A stretch of DNA of 64,000 bases, taken from contig JADLEJ010000007.1 of assembly GCA_020846195.1 (NCBI GenBank), positions 105,342 to 169,341 of the forward strand, read 5' to 3'. This document shows positions 36,831 through 46,076 of this stretch, piece after piece (position 1 is the first letter of the stretch; every line of letters starts with the position of its first letter). The notes beneath the pieces were generated by a model. The model was not told the DNA's origin. It ran no database searches and was given only the letters and a program-made list of their open reading frames with translations. Origin of the DNA: Nitrospira sp. (lineage in GTDB: Bacteria; Nitrospirota; Nitrospiria; Nitrospirales; Nitrospiraceae). A program made the translations under genes and the position numbers.

Positions 36831-37709
36831 ATGTCTGAACGCTTTTCACAATTGATCGATCTTATGGCGACTCTCCGGGCTCCGAACGGATGTCCGTGGG
36901 ATCGAAAACAGACGCACGAATCGCTGAAGCCCTATCTGCTCGAAGAAGCCTACGAAGTCCTGGAGACTATCGACCACCGGGACAATGCCAAGCTCAAGGA
37001 AGAGCTCGGCGACGTGCTACTCCAAGTTATTTTTCACAGCCAAATTGCCGCCGAAGCCGGCACCTTCACCATCGACGATGTCGTCGATCAGCTTGCCGCG
37101 AAACTCGTGCGCCGGCATCCGCATGTGTTCGGTAGCCAAGACGCCGCAACGAAGCCGGCTAATGGCGAACAGGTTCTAAATCAGTGGGAAGAGATCAAGC
37201 GGGCCGAACGCCAAGCGGCCGGCGGCGCGCAGTCCGCCTTGGACGGCGTCCCCAAAGCGCTTCCCGCGTTACTCCGCGCCTATCAAGTGCAAGCCCGCGC
37301 GTCACGGGTGGGGTTCGACTGGTCGCACGATGCCACGGGGCTGGCCGATGTCTTCAACAAGATTGCGGAGGAAACCGGCGAACTCCAAGCGGCCCTTGCG
37401 GCAGAGGCTGCCTCCCCACCCACCGCGCAACGCGATGAGGTCGCGAGCGAACTTGGCGATCTCCTCTTCTCTCTCGTCAACCTGGCCCGGTTTCTCAAGG
37501 TCAATCCCGAAGACGCGCTGCGGCTCTCCACCAACCGGTTTACAGACCGGTTCGTCCTCGTGGAATCCCAAGCGGCCGAACAACAACGGCCGCTTTCCGG
37601 CATGACAGCGGCTGAATTGGACGGGCTCTGGGAACAGGCCAAGCGGCAGCTTCGCGAAGCCGCCGGGCAGCCAGACTCACCGATCGGGACAAAGGACCTG
37701 CCCTCATGA
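36831..37709 (+). CDS. mazG: Nucleoside triphosphate pyrophosphohydrolase MazG
   Basis: 292 residues. The N-terminal MazG domain has CPWDRKQTHESL, EEAYEVLE and KEELGDVLLQVIFHS, the metal-binding ExxE...ExxD pattern; a second MazG domain (about 165-260) has EETGELQ and SELGDLLFSLVNL. It hydrolyses NTPs to NMP and pyrophosphate and clears abnormal nucleotides. The start at 36831 follows GAGGACGG; the frame is open for 150 codons upstream but that part is antisense to the DUF1844 gene. Its stop overlaps the next start (ATGA). Confidence 0.93.
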   Translation: MSERFSQLIDLMATLRAPNGCPWDRKQTHESLKPYLLEEAYEVLETIDHRDNAKLKEELGDVLLQVIFHSQIAAEAGTFTIDDVVDQLAAKLVRRHPHVFGSQDAATKPANGEQVLNQWEEIKRAERQAAGGAQSALDGVPKALPALLRAYQVQARASRVGFDWSHDATGLADVFNKIAEETGELQAALAAEAASPPTAQRDEVASELGDLLFSLVNLARFLKVNPEDALRLSTNRFTDRFVLVESQAAEQQRPLSGMTAAELDGLWEQAKRQLREAAGQPDSPIGTKDLPS

Positions 37710-38323
37710 GCGACGAACAACACCCTTACCAAGAAGGCAAACGCGCTGGCGCTCATCCGCTCGTGGTGGTCTTCGCCATTTTGTTTGGCCTCTGGCTGTT
37801 CGTGGCCTTGATCGTACCCAGCTCGCGCAACAAACAAGCGACCGGGACGGAGGGCCCCACCGTATCGGTCGTGGAAGATCCGGAAGCGGCGCCGGTCATT
37901 TATAAAGTCCAGACCAGCATCACAGACATCAACCTTGTCGCGATTGTCGTCCCGCCGGAAGCGACCGACAGCCAAGTAGCCGGTCTCTTACGGCAGCTGA
38001 AGAGCGAACGGCTGGCCGGCACATTGGGCGAGCATATTCCGGCGACGACACCGGGGCACCAGCTCGGCGACCATGCGGTCGCCGACATTTATGTCTTTTC
38101 CGACAAACAATACACTGTGCCGGAAGCGCTCAAGACCCTGGCCCTCGGCGCCCATGCGCCAGGCACACTCATCCCGCGAGCCATTCCTTTTGAGGTGACA
38201 ATGGAGGAAGTGCGCGGCCACTACCGGATCGACCTGAGCGATACCGGCGCGCCGGATAAAGGATCGCTGGGCTACACGGACGATTCCGGTGTCCACTCCA
38301 AGCGCTATCGATCCATTTTCTAA
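37706..38323 (+). CDS. Membrane-anchored protein of unknown function, coupled to mazG
   Basis: 205 residues: a soluble basic start, one membrane helix (about 18-40, PLVVVFAILFGLWLFVALIVP), and an extracytoplasmic domain that starts with a mixed alpha/beta stretch and ends in a charged tail. I do not recognise the family. Translation is coupled to mazG through a 4-base overlap. Conservation of that pairing in relatives would be the main clue to its job. Confidence 0.75.
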   Translation: MSDEQHPYQEGKRAGAHPLVVVFAILFGLWLFVALIVPSSRNKQATGTEGPTVSVVEDPEAAPVIYKVQTSITDINLVAIVVPPEATDSQVAGLLRQLKSERLAGTLGEHIPATTPGHQLGDHAVADIYVFSDKQYTVPEALKTLALGAHAPGTLIPRAIPFEVTMEEVRGHYRIDLSDTGAPDKGSLGYTDDSGVHSKRYRSIF

Positions 38324-38356
38324 AATCTGTGCGCAGAGAGGCGGGACGCTCCGCCG

Positions 38357-38773
38357 CTATAAACCAACTCGCTTCCTGATTTCTTCCCGCACCGCGGTCT
38401 TCTCCTGCTCAAACAAGACTTCCATCTTTTGAAACAGATGGCTCAACGGGCCGACGAATGGCGCAAGCATCACGTCGCGCCGCTCCACCATCATCCCTTC
38501 CGCTTCGGCCACCTTCACTTTCCAATCGGCGATAGTGCGCGACAACACTTTCCCGATCACGAGTTGCTGTCCAGGAGACCCAGACACCGGCCCCAGCAAC
38601 CGCTCGCGCAGCACATCAAGCTCATCGGGGATCGACACCTTGACCCGAATCCCATGCGGAGTCGCCCAATTCGCCCGCTGCACCGAGTAATCGTAGGAGA
38701 ACACCGGCTCGCGCGGCTCCCGAAACGGCCCGCTCACATCGAAAATCGTCAGCTTGTTTTCCATAGGCCTCAT
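38357..38773 (-). CDS. Conserved cytoplasmic protein of unknown function
   Basis: 138 residues, no signal or membrane segment. It begins MRPMENKLTIFDVSGPF and ends with a helical segment FQKMEVLFEQEKTAVREEI. GGAATGGG precedes the first ATG; a second ATG three codons on is possible. It lies downstream of the haem genes on the same strand, 55 bases after hemY. No family recognised. Confidence 0.6.
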   Translation of the reverse strand: MRPMENKLTIFDVSGPFREPREPVFSYDYSVQRANWATPHGIRVKVSIPDELDVLRERLLGPVSGSPGQQLVIGKVLSRTIADWKVKVAEAEGMMVERRDVMLAPFVGPLSHLFQKMEVLFEQEKTAVREEIRKRVGL

Positions 38774-38828
38774 CCCATTCCAACAGTGTGAACCGCGCGC
38801 ACCCGGTGCAATGCCTTATTCTCCATTC

Positions 38829-40298
38829 TCAGCCCTGGCCGGACGGCAGAGCATCGCGAGATGGGAATAGATGACCAATCACTTTCTCCGCCGCAATGGC
38901 GCCATCGCGGATGCAATCGGGAATGCCTACGCCGCGATAGGCTGCGCCCGTCAGCACTAACCCGCCGTACCGGCTTAAGGCGGCATCGAGCTGCGCCAGC
39001 CGGTCGAGATGCCCCAGCGTGTATTGCGGCATTGCCTTCCACCAGCGATTCACTTCGACATAGGTTGGCTCAGCCGTGATGCCGCAGAGCGCGGCGAGAT
39101 CCGCGCGGATCTTCGCGACCAGTTGCTCGTCGCTGAGTTGTAGAATGGCCTCCCGCCCTACCCCACCGACATAGCAACGCACCAACACTTGATCCGCCGG
39201 TGCCCGATGGGGCCACTTCAGCGAAGTCCAGGTTGCCGCAATCAGATCCCGAGCCTCCGCGCGCGGGACGATAAAACCGAATCCTTCCACCATACCTGCA
39301 ACCGCCTGCGCCGGGAAAGCCATCGCAACGGTTGCCGTCGAGGCATAGGGAATCAAATCCAATAGTCCGCCGGCAATCGGCGTCAACGGACGCAGCAGTT
39401 CAGCGGACACATAGGCGGGTGTCGCCAGCACCAGCGCCTCTGTCGAGAGCGCCGACCCGTCATTGAGGATGAGATCGTACATCCAGCGACCGAGCTGATG
39501 GGATCGCACCCGCAGCGCTTCGACCTGGCAGGTAGTGCGCAACTCCACGCCCTGCTGCGCGAGCCGCGCCGTCAACGCCGTCACCAGATCGCCGAGCCCG
39601 TTGCGCAAACTGACGAACATGGTGCGCTTGGTTCCGCCAGCCGGAGCGGGCGGCTGTTTTTTCTTGGCCGCCATCATGCCGCGAATGATGCTGCCATACT
39701 CCTGCTCCAGCTCGACAAAGCGGGGGAACGTAGCCTTCACACTCATCTGCTCCGCATCGCCGGCATAAATCCCGGCCATGAGCGGTTCCAATACGCGCTC
39801 GAAGGCCTGCGATCCGAACCGCCGCCGAAAAAACGAGGCAAGCGATTCATCGCCTTGCGCCGGGCCGCGCGGCACCATCACATCCAACCCCATGCGGGCC
39901 AGCCCCGTCCAGCTCAGCAAGCCGCTCCGGAGAAACGGCCCCAGCTGCTTCGGCACAAACGTAATGAGCCCTTCTGGCAGTTCGTGCAGCCGCCCTCGCG
40001 AAAGCACTAACGCGCGCTTGGCGGTTTCATTGGTATTGATCAGTTGATCGGTCAGGCCTAGTTTCCGGCATAACTCCAGTGCGGCTGGCTTTTGAGCGAG
40101 GAAGGAATCCGGCCCGGCTTCGGTGGTCAGCTCGCCAATCCGATGCGTGACGATCTTTCCGCCCCAGGAAGGGCCGGACTCCAGCACGATGCAACGAACG
40201 GCAGACCCAGCCGCCGCCGCCTTCTCTTGAATGGAAAACGCCGTGGCCAGCCCGGAGATGCCGCCGCCGACAATGACGACTGTGCGCGGAGCGGTCAC
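38829..40298 (-). CDS. hemY: Oxygen-dependent protoporphyrinogen/coproporphyrinogen oxidase
   Basis: 489 residues with the FAD-binding start VVIVGGGISGLATAF, the GPDSFLAQKP block, PFLRSGLLSW, and a C-terminal FAD segment GLVLTGAAYRGVGIPDCIRDG, all HemY hallmarks. It oxidises the porphyrinogen ring in haem synthesis, using oxygen. Whether it acts on protoporphyrinogen or coproporphyrinogen cannot be told from sequence alone. The gene overlaps the ferrochelatase stop by 4 bases (ATGA). Confidence 0.93.
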   Translation of the reverse strand: MTAPRTVVIVGGGISGLATAFSIQEKAAAAGSAVRCIVLESGPSWGGKIVTHRIGELTTEAGPDSFLAQKPAALELCRKLGLTDQLINTNETAKRALVLSRGRLHELPEGLITFVPKQLGPFLRSGLLSWTGLARMGLDVMVPRGPAQGDESLASFFRRRFGSQAFERVLEPLMAGIYAGDAEQMSVKATFPRFVELEQEYGSIIRGMMAAKKKQPPAPAGGTKRTMFVSLRNGLGDLVTALTARLAQQGVELRTTCQVEALRVRSHQLGRWMYDLILNDGSALSTEALVLATPAYVSAELLRPLTPIAGGLLDLIPYASTATVAMAFPAQAVAGMVEGFGFIVPRAEARDLIAATWTSLKWPHRAPADQVLVRCYVGGVGREAILQLSDEQLVAKIRADLAALCGITAEPTYVEVNRWWKAMPQYTLGHLDRLAQLDAALSRYGGLVLTGAAYRGVGIPDCIRDGAIAAEKVIGHLFPSRDALPSGQG

Positions 40299-41245
40299 GG
40301 ATGACTGGCCAGTGAGGATTGATGCGCACCAATGACCGACACCAACGTCTCGATCAGTGCCGGAGCGGCATTAAGCATGGGCATCCGCTCCAGCTGCATC
40401 TCTAAGCTCGCCGCCTTCTGCTTCAATTCAATATCGATATCGAACAGCGTTTCCACGTGATCGCAAATGAAGCCGATGGGAGCGACCAGCACATGCCGAT
40501 GGCCATCCCGATGCAACGTGTCCAGCGCGGACTCCACCGTCGGCCCCAGCCAGGGCTCGCTCGACCGCCCCTGGCTCTGATAGGCGAACCGCACCGGCTG
40601 CTGGCCTAAGCGAGCCGTAATCGCATCGACCGTGCCCTTCACTTCATCGGGATAGGGATCCTGCATGGCGACAATCCGCTCCGGCAGGCTATGGGCCGTG
40701 AAGAGAATCGGAACCTGCGCGCGCAGGTCGGCGGGAAACTTCAGCAGCCCTTGCCGGATATGCTCGACCATCGCGGCAATCAATTGGGGATGCCGGTTCC
40801 AGCTGCCCACATAGCTGACCGCGCAGACGCTCTGGAGGGAAGCTCGCGCCTCTTCCACTTTTTTGCGATAGGCCCCGGTGCTCAGCGAGGACTGCTGCGG
40901 CGCCATGCACAAGCCAATGACCTGGCCCGGCGCGTCGGCGAGCAGCTCGGCATACGTCTCCTTGATAAAAGGATGCCAATGCCGCAATCCAACGTACACC
41001 CGATACAGTCCAGATCCCGATTCGTTCAATCGCTGTTCGAGTTTCTTCGCAACCTCTTGCGTGATGCCGGGCGCGGGCGACTTGCCGCCGGTGGCGCGAT
41101 AGCGCTCGCGAATTTCCTCGACCAGTTCAGGAGGAGTCGGGCGCCCGCCGCGGACATCCAGCAAGAACGGCTCAACGTTGTCGAGGGAGTCGGGACCTCC
41201 CATCGCCATGAGCAGAACAGCGACCGGACCGTTTGCATCCGCCAT
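40295..41245 (-). CDS. hemH: Ferrochelatase
   Basis: 316 residues: LLMAMGGPDSLDNVEPFL at the start, the active-site FTAHSLPERI with catalytic His, YQSQGRSSEPWLGP, and APIGFICDHVETLFDIDIE with the second metal-binding region. It inserts ferrous iron into the porphyrin. It sits between hemE (14 bases upstream) and hemY (overlapping), one operon for the last steps of haem formation. Confidence 0.95.
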   Translation of the reverse strand: MADANGPVAVLLMAMGGPDSLDNVEPFLLDVRGGRPTPPELVEEIRERYRATGGKSPAPGITQEVAKKLEQRLNESGSGLYRVYVGLRHWHPFIKETYAELLADAPGQVIGLCMAPQQSSLSTGAYRKKVEEARASLQSVCAVSYVGSWNRHPQLIAAMVEHIRQGLLKFPADLRAQVPILFTAHSLPERIVAMQDPYPDEVKGTVDAITARLGQQPVRFAYQSQGRSSEPWLGPTVESALDTLHRDGHRHVLVAPIGFICDHVETLFDIDIELKQKAASLEMQLERMPMLNAAPALIETLVSVIGAHQSSLASHP

Positions 41246-41259
41246 GAGATGACTCTGGA

Positions 41260-42285
41260 TTAGCGTTGGCTGAGCTTGTGGATCATGTCGATCGTCGCCG
41301 CCACATGATCGACTGGAGTCGTCGGAAGGATGCCGTGACCGAGATTGAAAATATGTCCTGGCCGGTTGCCGGCCCGCCGCAAAATATCTTCGACACGCCG
41401 CTCGATTTCATGCAGCGGGGCATGCAGGACCAGCGGATCGAGATTCCCCTGCACCGCGCGATCATGTCCGATCATCGCCCAGGCTTCATCGAGGTGAATG
41501 CGCCAATCGACGCCGATCACATCGCCGCCCGCCTCGCGCATCTGTCGAAGAATCGCCGTCGTGCCGGTGCCGAAGTGGATGAGCGGAACGCCCTCGTGCT
41601 TGAGCCCCTCGAAAATCAATTGCACGTGGGGTTTCACATACTCGGCGTAATCCCCCGCCGACAGACAGCCGACCCAGCTGTCGAACAATTGAATTGCTTG
41701 CGCCCCAGCCTGAATCTGGCGGCGGAGATAGCCGGTAATCACCCGCGCGAACTTGTCCATGAGCTTGTGCCAGCTCGCGGGATCGCTGTACATCATCTGC
41801 TTGGTGTGAAGGTAGTTTCGCGATCCACCGCCTTCAATCGCATAGCTCGCCAGCGTAAACGGCGCGCCGGCAAACCCAATGAGCGGTACACGTCCGTTCA
41901 AGGCGCGACGCGCCTGCCTGATTGCCTCCGCCACATAATCGAGCTCGCTGCCGTCTACCACTTTTAATCGTTCAACTGCCGCGCGGTCACGGACCGGATT
42001 GTGAATCACCGGTCCTTCCCCTTCGGCAAACTCCAGATTCAGCCCCATCGGTTCCAGTGGCAGGAGAATGTCGGCAAAAATAATGGCGGCATCGAGGGAG
42101 AAGCGATCGATCGGCTGCATCGTGACTTGCGCGGCCAGTTCAGGCGTCTTGCACAAATCCAGCATGGAATGCTTGGCCCGCAGCGCGCGATATTCAGCCA
42201 TGTACCGCCCGGCCTGGCGCATGAACCACACCGGCGTGCAATCGACCGGCTCGCGCCGGCAGGCTTTAAGAAATCGGTCATTCAT
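41260..42285 (-). CDS. hemE: Uroporphyrinogen decarboxylase
   Basis: 341 residues, the usual HemE length. Signatures: PVWFMRQAGRYM near the start, the catalytic Asp in FADILLPLEPMG, GFAGAPFTLASY, and FGTGTTAILRQM. It removes four carboxyl groups from uroporphyrinogen III to give coproporphyrinogen III. First gene of the hemE-hemH-hemY operon, a supply line for the many cytochromes expected in this organism. Confidence 0.96.
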   Translation of the reverse strand: MNDRFLKACRREPVDCTPVWFMRQAGRYMAEYRALRAKHSMLDLCKTPELAAQVTMQPIDRFSLDAAIIFADILLPLEPMGLNLEFAEGEGPVIHNPVRDRAAVERLKVVDGSELDYVAEAIRQARRALNGRVPLIGFAGAPFTLASYAIEGGGSRNYLHTKQMMYSDPASWHKLMDKFARVITGYLRRQIQAGAQAIQLFDSWVGCLSAGDYAEYVKPHVQLIFEGLKHEGVPLIHFGTGTTAILRQMREAGGDVIGVDWRIHLDEAWAMIGHDRAVQGNLDPLVLHAPLHEIERRVEDILRRAGNRPGHIFNLGHGILPTTPVDHVAATIDMIHKLSQR

Positions 42286-42414
42286 AAGGCGCGCATTTTA
42301 GAGACGCACGGGCAAGAGTGTCAAATGCGGCAGCGACCGGCGGATGGCCTGTAGAAAAGAATAGACAGCTCTCGTCATTCACGTAGAATAAAAATGAAGA
42401 GGAGTCGTCGGCAG

Positions 42415-42442
42415 TTTCATTTTTCCGCAGTCCATGTATAAT
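42415..42442 (+). promoter_or_regulatory. Possible sigma70 promoter upstream of the desaturase
   Basis: A perfect TATAAT at 42437-42442 has a weak -35 (TTTCAT) 16 bases upstream. It lies in the 330-base gene-free stretch between hemE and the desaturase gene, about 170 bases before the latter. I see nothing else in that stretch apart from GGAGG at the desaturase start. Confidence 0.4.
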
Positions 42443-42615
42443 GACCGGTTAAGTGTTCCTCTCGTCCTGTCACTGTGCGTCAGAGACCCAACATCGGCGG
42501 CCGCCGCATTCAGATTTTCCCTAGCGCCCCGATACGAATATCGATCATCACAGAGATCGTGCCGCATGGAACGATGCAAACCATGGCCGAAGCATCTCTG
42601 ATCTGGAGGTAGCCA

Positions 42616-43599
42616 ATGTCCGACGTAAGCGCCTTACGACCGACGCAACCGACCCGTGGCCAGGAGCTGTGGCTGACCGTCCTTCGCTGGTTCGATTCCT
42701 GGGCGGGCCTGGAATCGATGAAGACGGACGGCGTGCCGAAGATGGACTGGGTCCGCTGCTTTCCATTGATCGCCGTGCATCTGATGTGTTTCGGCGTGAT
42801 CTGGGTCGGATGGAGCTGGACCGCGGTGGCGGTCGCCGTGGCGTTTTACTTCCTCCGCATGTTTGCCATCACCGGCTGGTATCACCGCTATTTTTCGCAC
42901 CGGACGTTTAAGACGTCGCGTGCCGTGCAATTTGCCTTCGCGGTGCTGGGAGGCTCCTGCGCCCAACGTGGCCCGCTCTGGTGGGCCGGGCATCACCGGC
43001 ATCACCATATCGCATCGGATACCCCGGACGATGTCCACTCCCCGCGCCATGGCGGATTTCTATGGTCCCATATGGGGTGGTTTACCTCGCAGACGCACTT
43101 CGCGCCGCGCCTGAAAAACATTCAGGACTTCGCGAAATTCCCGGAGCTTCGCTTCCTCGACCGGTTCGACATTCTCATTCCGACCCTTACGGGGTTCGGC
43201 ATGTTCGGCCTGGGGAAATTGCTTGAGACCTATGCGCCGGGACTCGGCACCAACGGTCCGCAGATGCTGATCTGGGGATTCTTCATCTCGACGGTCGCGC
43301 TCATCCATGGCACCTGCACGATCAATTCGCTGTCGCACGTCTATGGCTCGCAGCGCTATGTGACCGGCGACGACAGCCGGAACAACTTCATCCTCGCCCT
43401 CATTACGATGGGCGAAGGCTGGCACAACAACCACCACTACTACCCCGCCTCAACGAGGCAGGGCTTCTACTGGTGGGAAGTCGACATGACCTACTACTGC
43501 CTGAAGATGATGGAAAAAGTCGGGCTCGTATGGGACATCCGCGACGTGCCGGATTACGTGCGCGAGGGGAAGAGCAAGCAGGAATCGCTCACGGCCTAA
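42616..43599 (+). CDS. Membrane fatty-acid (acyl-CoA type) desaturase
   Basis: 327 residues with the three histidine boxes of delta-9-type desaturases in order: HRYFSH, HHRHH and HNNHH (GEGWHNNHHYYP). Two pairs of membrane helices flank the boxes. A di-iron centre bound by these residues inserts a double bond in acyl chains with oxygen. GGAGG lies 7 bases before the ATG. Single gene, convergent with its neighbour. Confidence 0.92.
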   Translation: MSDVSALRPTQPTRGQELWLTVLRWFDSWAGLESMKTDGVPKMDWVRCFPLIAVHLMCFGVIWVGWSWTAVAVAVAFYFLRMFAITGWYHRYFSHRTFKTSRAVQFAFAVLGGSCAQRGPLWWAGHHRHHHIASDTPDDVHSPRHGGFLWSHMGWFTSQTHFAPRLKNIQDFAKFPELRFLDRFDILIPTLTGFGMFGLGKLLETYAPGLGTNGPQMLIWGFFISTVALIHGTCTINSLSHVYGSQRYVTGDDSRNNFILALITMGEGWHNNHHYYPASTRQGFYWWEVDMTYYCLKMMEKVGLVWDIRDVPDYVREGKSKQESLTA

Positions 43600-43629
43600 G
43601 GCCCGCGCGTTCCTTCGCCGCTTAAACGC

Positions 43630-44097
43630 TTAGACCCAATCGGCTTCTTCACGAGCCGGTTTTACTGCCGCCTGCCCGACCAGTTGCGCTCGAATACGCT
43701 GGCTCTGCGCGTCGAGTGCAGCCACGGCCTCTCCCGTCGCAATCCATGCATCGCCAGGCTCCAGCTCGAAGCGGTAATGGTTCTTGCGAACCGAAAACCA
43801 CTCGATGTAGGGATGCGGTACCAGATTGGGATGCGGATCGAAGGACATGAGGTTTACATCGCCGATCTGCGGGCTTTCCATATCGCCGATCACCTGCCCG
43901 GCCACATCGTCATCTTCAAAGTGGCGGTTGCGGAACTGAATCAACTGCCCGGCGATCTCGCCTTTGAAATTGCCGCGCAAATAGACCTCGACCGGCCCGA
44001 TCACGGCAAACGTGATGCGGCCCACCACCGTCCCCTCGACCCGATTATCTAAAAATCCTTCCTGCACCCACCGGCCGTTCCCGAATTTCTGCGCCAT
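43630..44097 (-). CDS. Conserved protein of unknown function
   Basis: 155 residues, beta-rich, no signal or membrane segment. It begins MAQKFGNGRWVQEGFLDNR and holds FEDDDVAGQVIGDMESPQIGD and WFSVRKNHYRFEL; the C-terminal 30 residues are low in structure. AAAGGAA precedes the start. It follows the EamA transporter on the same strand by 15 bases in reverse order of transcription, so it is the downstream gene of that pair. Family not recognised. Confidence 0.65.
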   Translation of the reverse strand: MAQKFGNGRWVQEGFLDNRVEGTVVGRITFAVIGPVEVYLRGNFKGEIAGQLIQFRNRHFEDDDVAGQVIGDMESPQIGDVNLMSFDPHPNLVPHPYIEWFSVRKNHYRFELEPGDAWIATGEAVAALDAQSQRIRAQLVGQAAVKPAREEADWV

Positions 44098-44112
44098 ACG
44101 AAATTCCTTTCT

Positions 44113-44982
44113 TTATGCAGCCGGTGACGTCTGAAGCGGGCGATCGGATTCAGCCACACTCGCTCCCAACGACCCGATAATCACCGCGATCAAAATCAAT
44201 CCGCTCCCGACCCAGCCCAGCCAGTCGAGCGACTCTCCAAGAAAATACCAGGCCAGCCACGCCGCATAAGCCGGCTCAAGCGAAAAAATAAGCGCCACTT
44301 GCTGCGCGGGGAGCAACTGCTGCGCCCACATCTGCACGGCAAAGGCCAGCGTCGCCAACACCCCGGTAACCACGAGGCCGATCGCTAAGACCGTCGTCGG
44401 CTCGAACGCACTCAACGGTGGATGTTCCCAGACCATGGCCACCAGCATGAGCCCAGACATAGCGGCCAACTGCCACAGAAACAACGACGTCGCATCCAGC
44501 TCTCTCGTATACCGCTCCAAACAAGCCATGTGAGCGGCAAAGGCCACTGCGCATCCGAGGGTTAAGAGGTCTCCAAGATTGACGCTCGTTGCCGGCTTGA
44601 CCAAACACCACAAACCAGCGGTCGCGATCCCGGCCGCCAGCCACGAGCGCGACCCGAAGCGCCGTAAGATGAGCGGCACAAACACGACATAGAGCGTTGT
44701 GATAAACGCGGAGTTCGACGCCGTCGTGTACCCGAGCCCCACGGTTTGCAGAACATATCCTAGAAAAAGCCATCCGGTCGCAATGGCGCTGGCGCGAAGC
44801 ACGGCGCGATCGGTCGAAACCGGCCTAGCCATCAAAAGCAGGCACAGCCCCACGAGGATTGCCCCCAGGAGAAATCGCAAGAACAGAAACGACAAGGGAG
44901 GAATCTGGTCGAGCGCCGCTTTTGTCGCGGGAAACGTCGCGCCCCAAATGAGGGTGGTCAGCAGTAGCGCAAATCGAGGCAT
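44113..44982 (-). CDS. EamA/DMT-family membrane transporter
   Basis: About 289 residues with ten membrane helices in two homologous EamA halves. The first helix has LLTTLIWGATFPATK, the signature of the drug/metabolite transporter superfamily, and LEPAYAAWLAWYFLGE marks the second repeat. The start was moved from a longer frame to MPRFALLL at 44982, where the first helix begins. Substrate unknown. Confidence 0.85.
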   Translation of the reverse strand: MPRFALLLTTLIWGATFPATKAALDQIPPLSFLFLRFLLGAILVGLCLLLMARPVSTDRAVLRASAIATGWLFLGYVLQTVGLGYTTASNSAFITTLYVVFVPLILRRFGSRSWLAAGIATAGLWCLVKPATSVNLGDLLTLGCAVAFAAHMACLERYTRELDATSLFLWQLAAMSGLMLVAMVWEHPPLSAFEPTTVLAIGLVVTGVLATLAFAVQMWAQQLLPAQQVALIFSLEPAYAAWLAWYFLGESLDWLGWVGSGLILIAVIIGSLGASVAESDRPLQTSPAA

Positions 44983-44993
44983 GGAATTGAAGA

Positions 44994-45072
44994 AGTGCTG
45001 AGATTTTGGGGCTGAGTGCTGGGCTTGGATCTCAGAGAACGACTCAGGACCGAGCACTCAGAACTCGGCACT
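44994..45072. repeat. Nested palindrome upstream of the EamA gene
   Basis: Outer arms AGTGCTGAG and CTCGGCACT (8 of 9 pairs) enclose inner arms CTGAGTGCT and AGCACTCAG (9 of 9). It lies between the EamA start and the end of the next gene on the same strand. It resembles REP-type elements and could form a strong hairpin in mRNA or DNA. Confidence 0.5.
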
Positions 45073-45077
45073 GCCAG

Positions 45078-45281
45078 CTACGGCCGACAGAGCGCACAGC
45101 GCCGCTGAATGTTGGCCCCAGCCTGCTCCATGGCCCGAAGAGCCCGCTCTTTATCCGGATAGTCGAACCAGCCGCCCTCCCAGAAATCGCTGGAGAAGAC
45201 GTTCGCGGGAACTTCCGAACAGCGTTCTTTGTGGAGTGTCACGCGATCGATGGAGCGGGCAATATGGACCCAATAAATCAT
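45078..45281 (-). CDS. Small conserved-looking protein (67 aa)
   Basis: Begins MIYWVHIARSIDRVTLHKE and ends with RRCALCRP; a CxxC pair at the end could bind metal, and WEGGWFDYPDKERALRAME looks like a folded segment. The ATG at 45281 is chosen over one three codons upstream. No family recognised; coding is supported by composition and spacing to the next gene. Confidence 0.55.
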   Translation of the reverse strand: MIYWVHIARSIDRVTLHKERCSEVPANVFSSDFWEGGWFDYPDKERALRAMEQAGANIQRRCALCRP

Positions 45282-45361
45282 GGCGGCCAATCTACAATGA
45301 AAAGGGAGCGCCGGGCGGCATCACCGACACAATTGTTCGATGATCCCGCCCGGCAATCGAA

Positions 45362-45538
45362 TTAGGGAACGAGAATCCACTCGTCTTTTTCGATGACGAC
45401 CTTGACGCCGGTCTCCAACTTCTTCACATCGTCCTTGTCGAACAGTCGCATGTACCGTTCAATGCGATCTTCGTCATCGATGCGCTCTTCCTGCATCATC
45501 CCATTATTCCCTTTGTACTTTCTGATCAACACCGACAT
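45362..45538 (-). CDS. Small acidic protein (58 aa)
   Basis: Starts MSVLIRKYKGNNGMMQEER and ends VVIEKDEWILVP. A strong AGAGGAGG lies 6 bases before the ATG, the best ribosome-binding site in this part of the window, so the frame is very likely translated. Charged, helical middle, no membrane segment. Function unknown. Confidence 0.7.
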   Translation of the reverse strand: MSVLIRKYKGNNGMMQEERIDDEDRIERYMRLFDKDDVKKLETGVKVVIEKDEWILVP

Positions 45539-45702
45539 CGACAGCCTCCTCTGATTCGCTCTGGCAGTTCAATAAGATGGTTGTGTACAATAAGGCAAAG
45601 CTCGCTGGCCGGTCAAGAGTACCGATGGGGGGCTTGCCGGGATTCATCCGTATGTGAAATGGCCCGCCAGGGCGGATCCGCCAAGGGAAAGGAACCTCGA
45701 TC

Positions 45703-46017
45703 ATGCCTGTCTATGAATATCGGTGCGGGCAATGCACCAAGACCTTCGAAACCTCGCAGTCCGTGCATGCGCGGCCGGAAGACACCGAATGTCCGTTCTG
45801 CCAGGCGATGGACGCCACCCGGCTCCTCTCCTCCTTCGCCTCGACCGTAAAGGGCGACCACAAACCGGGCTTTGCGGAACTGAAAGCCGGCTCCATGCTC
45901 AACGAGCGCATGGATCGGTTCGCCAAACTCCCTCCGCTGAACGCCAAGCGCAATGTTCCCCAGCCAAACGCCACATCGGCCTCAGATCCCGGACCGGGCC
46001 CAGGGGCAGACTCCTAA
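45703..46017 (+). CDS. FmdB-family zinc-ribbon protein
   Basis: 104 residues. The N-terminus MPVYEYRCGQCTKTFE and the second pair ECPFC are the zinc ribbon of the FmdB family of putative regulators. The C-terminal half is disordered. GGGAAAGG precedes the start. Nearby genes give no clue to its target. Confidence 0.88.
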   Translation: MPVYEYRCGQCTKTFETSQSVHARPEDTECPFCQAMDATRLLSSFASTVKGDHKPGFAELKAGSMLNERMDRFAKLPPLNAKRNVPQPNATSASDPGPGPGADS

Positions 46018-46076
46018 CTCATGACCGCAGCGCCGCCATATCGACTCAATCCCATCTCGACAACAAGGGAGCTGGC

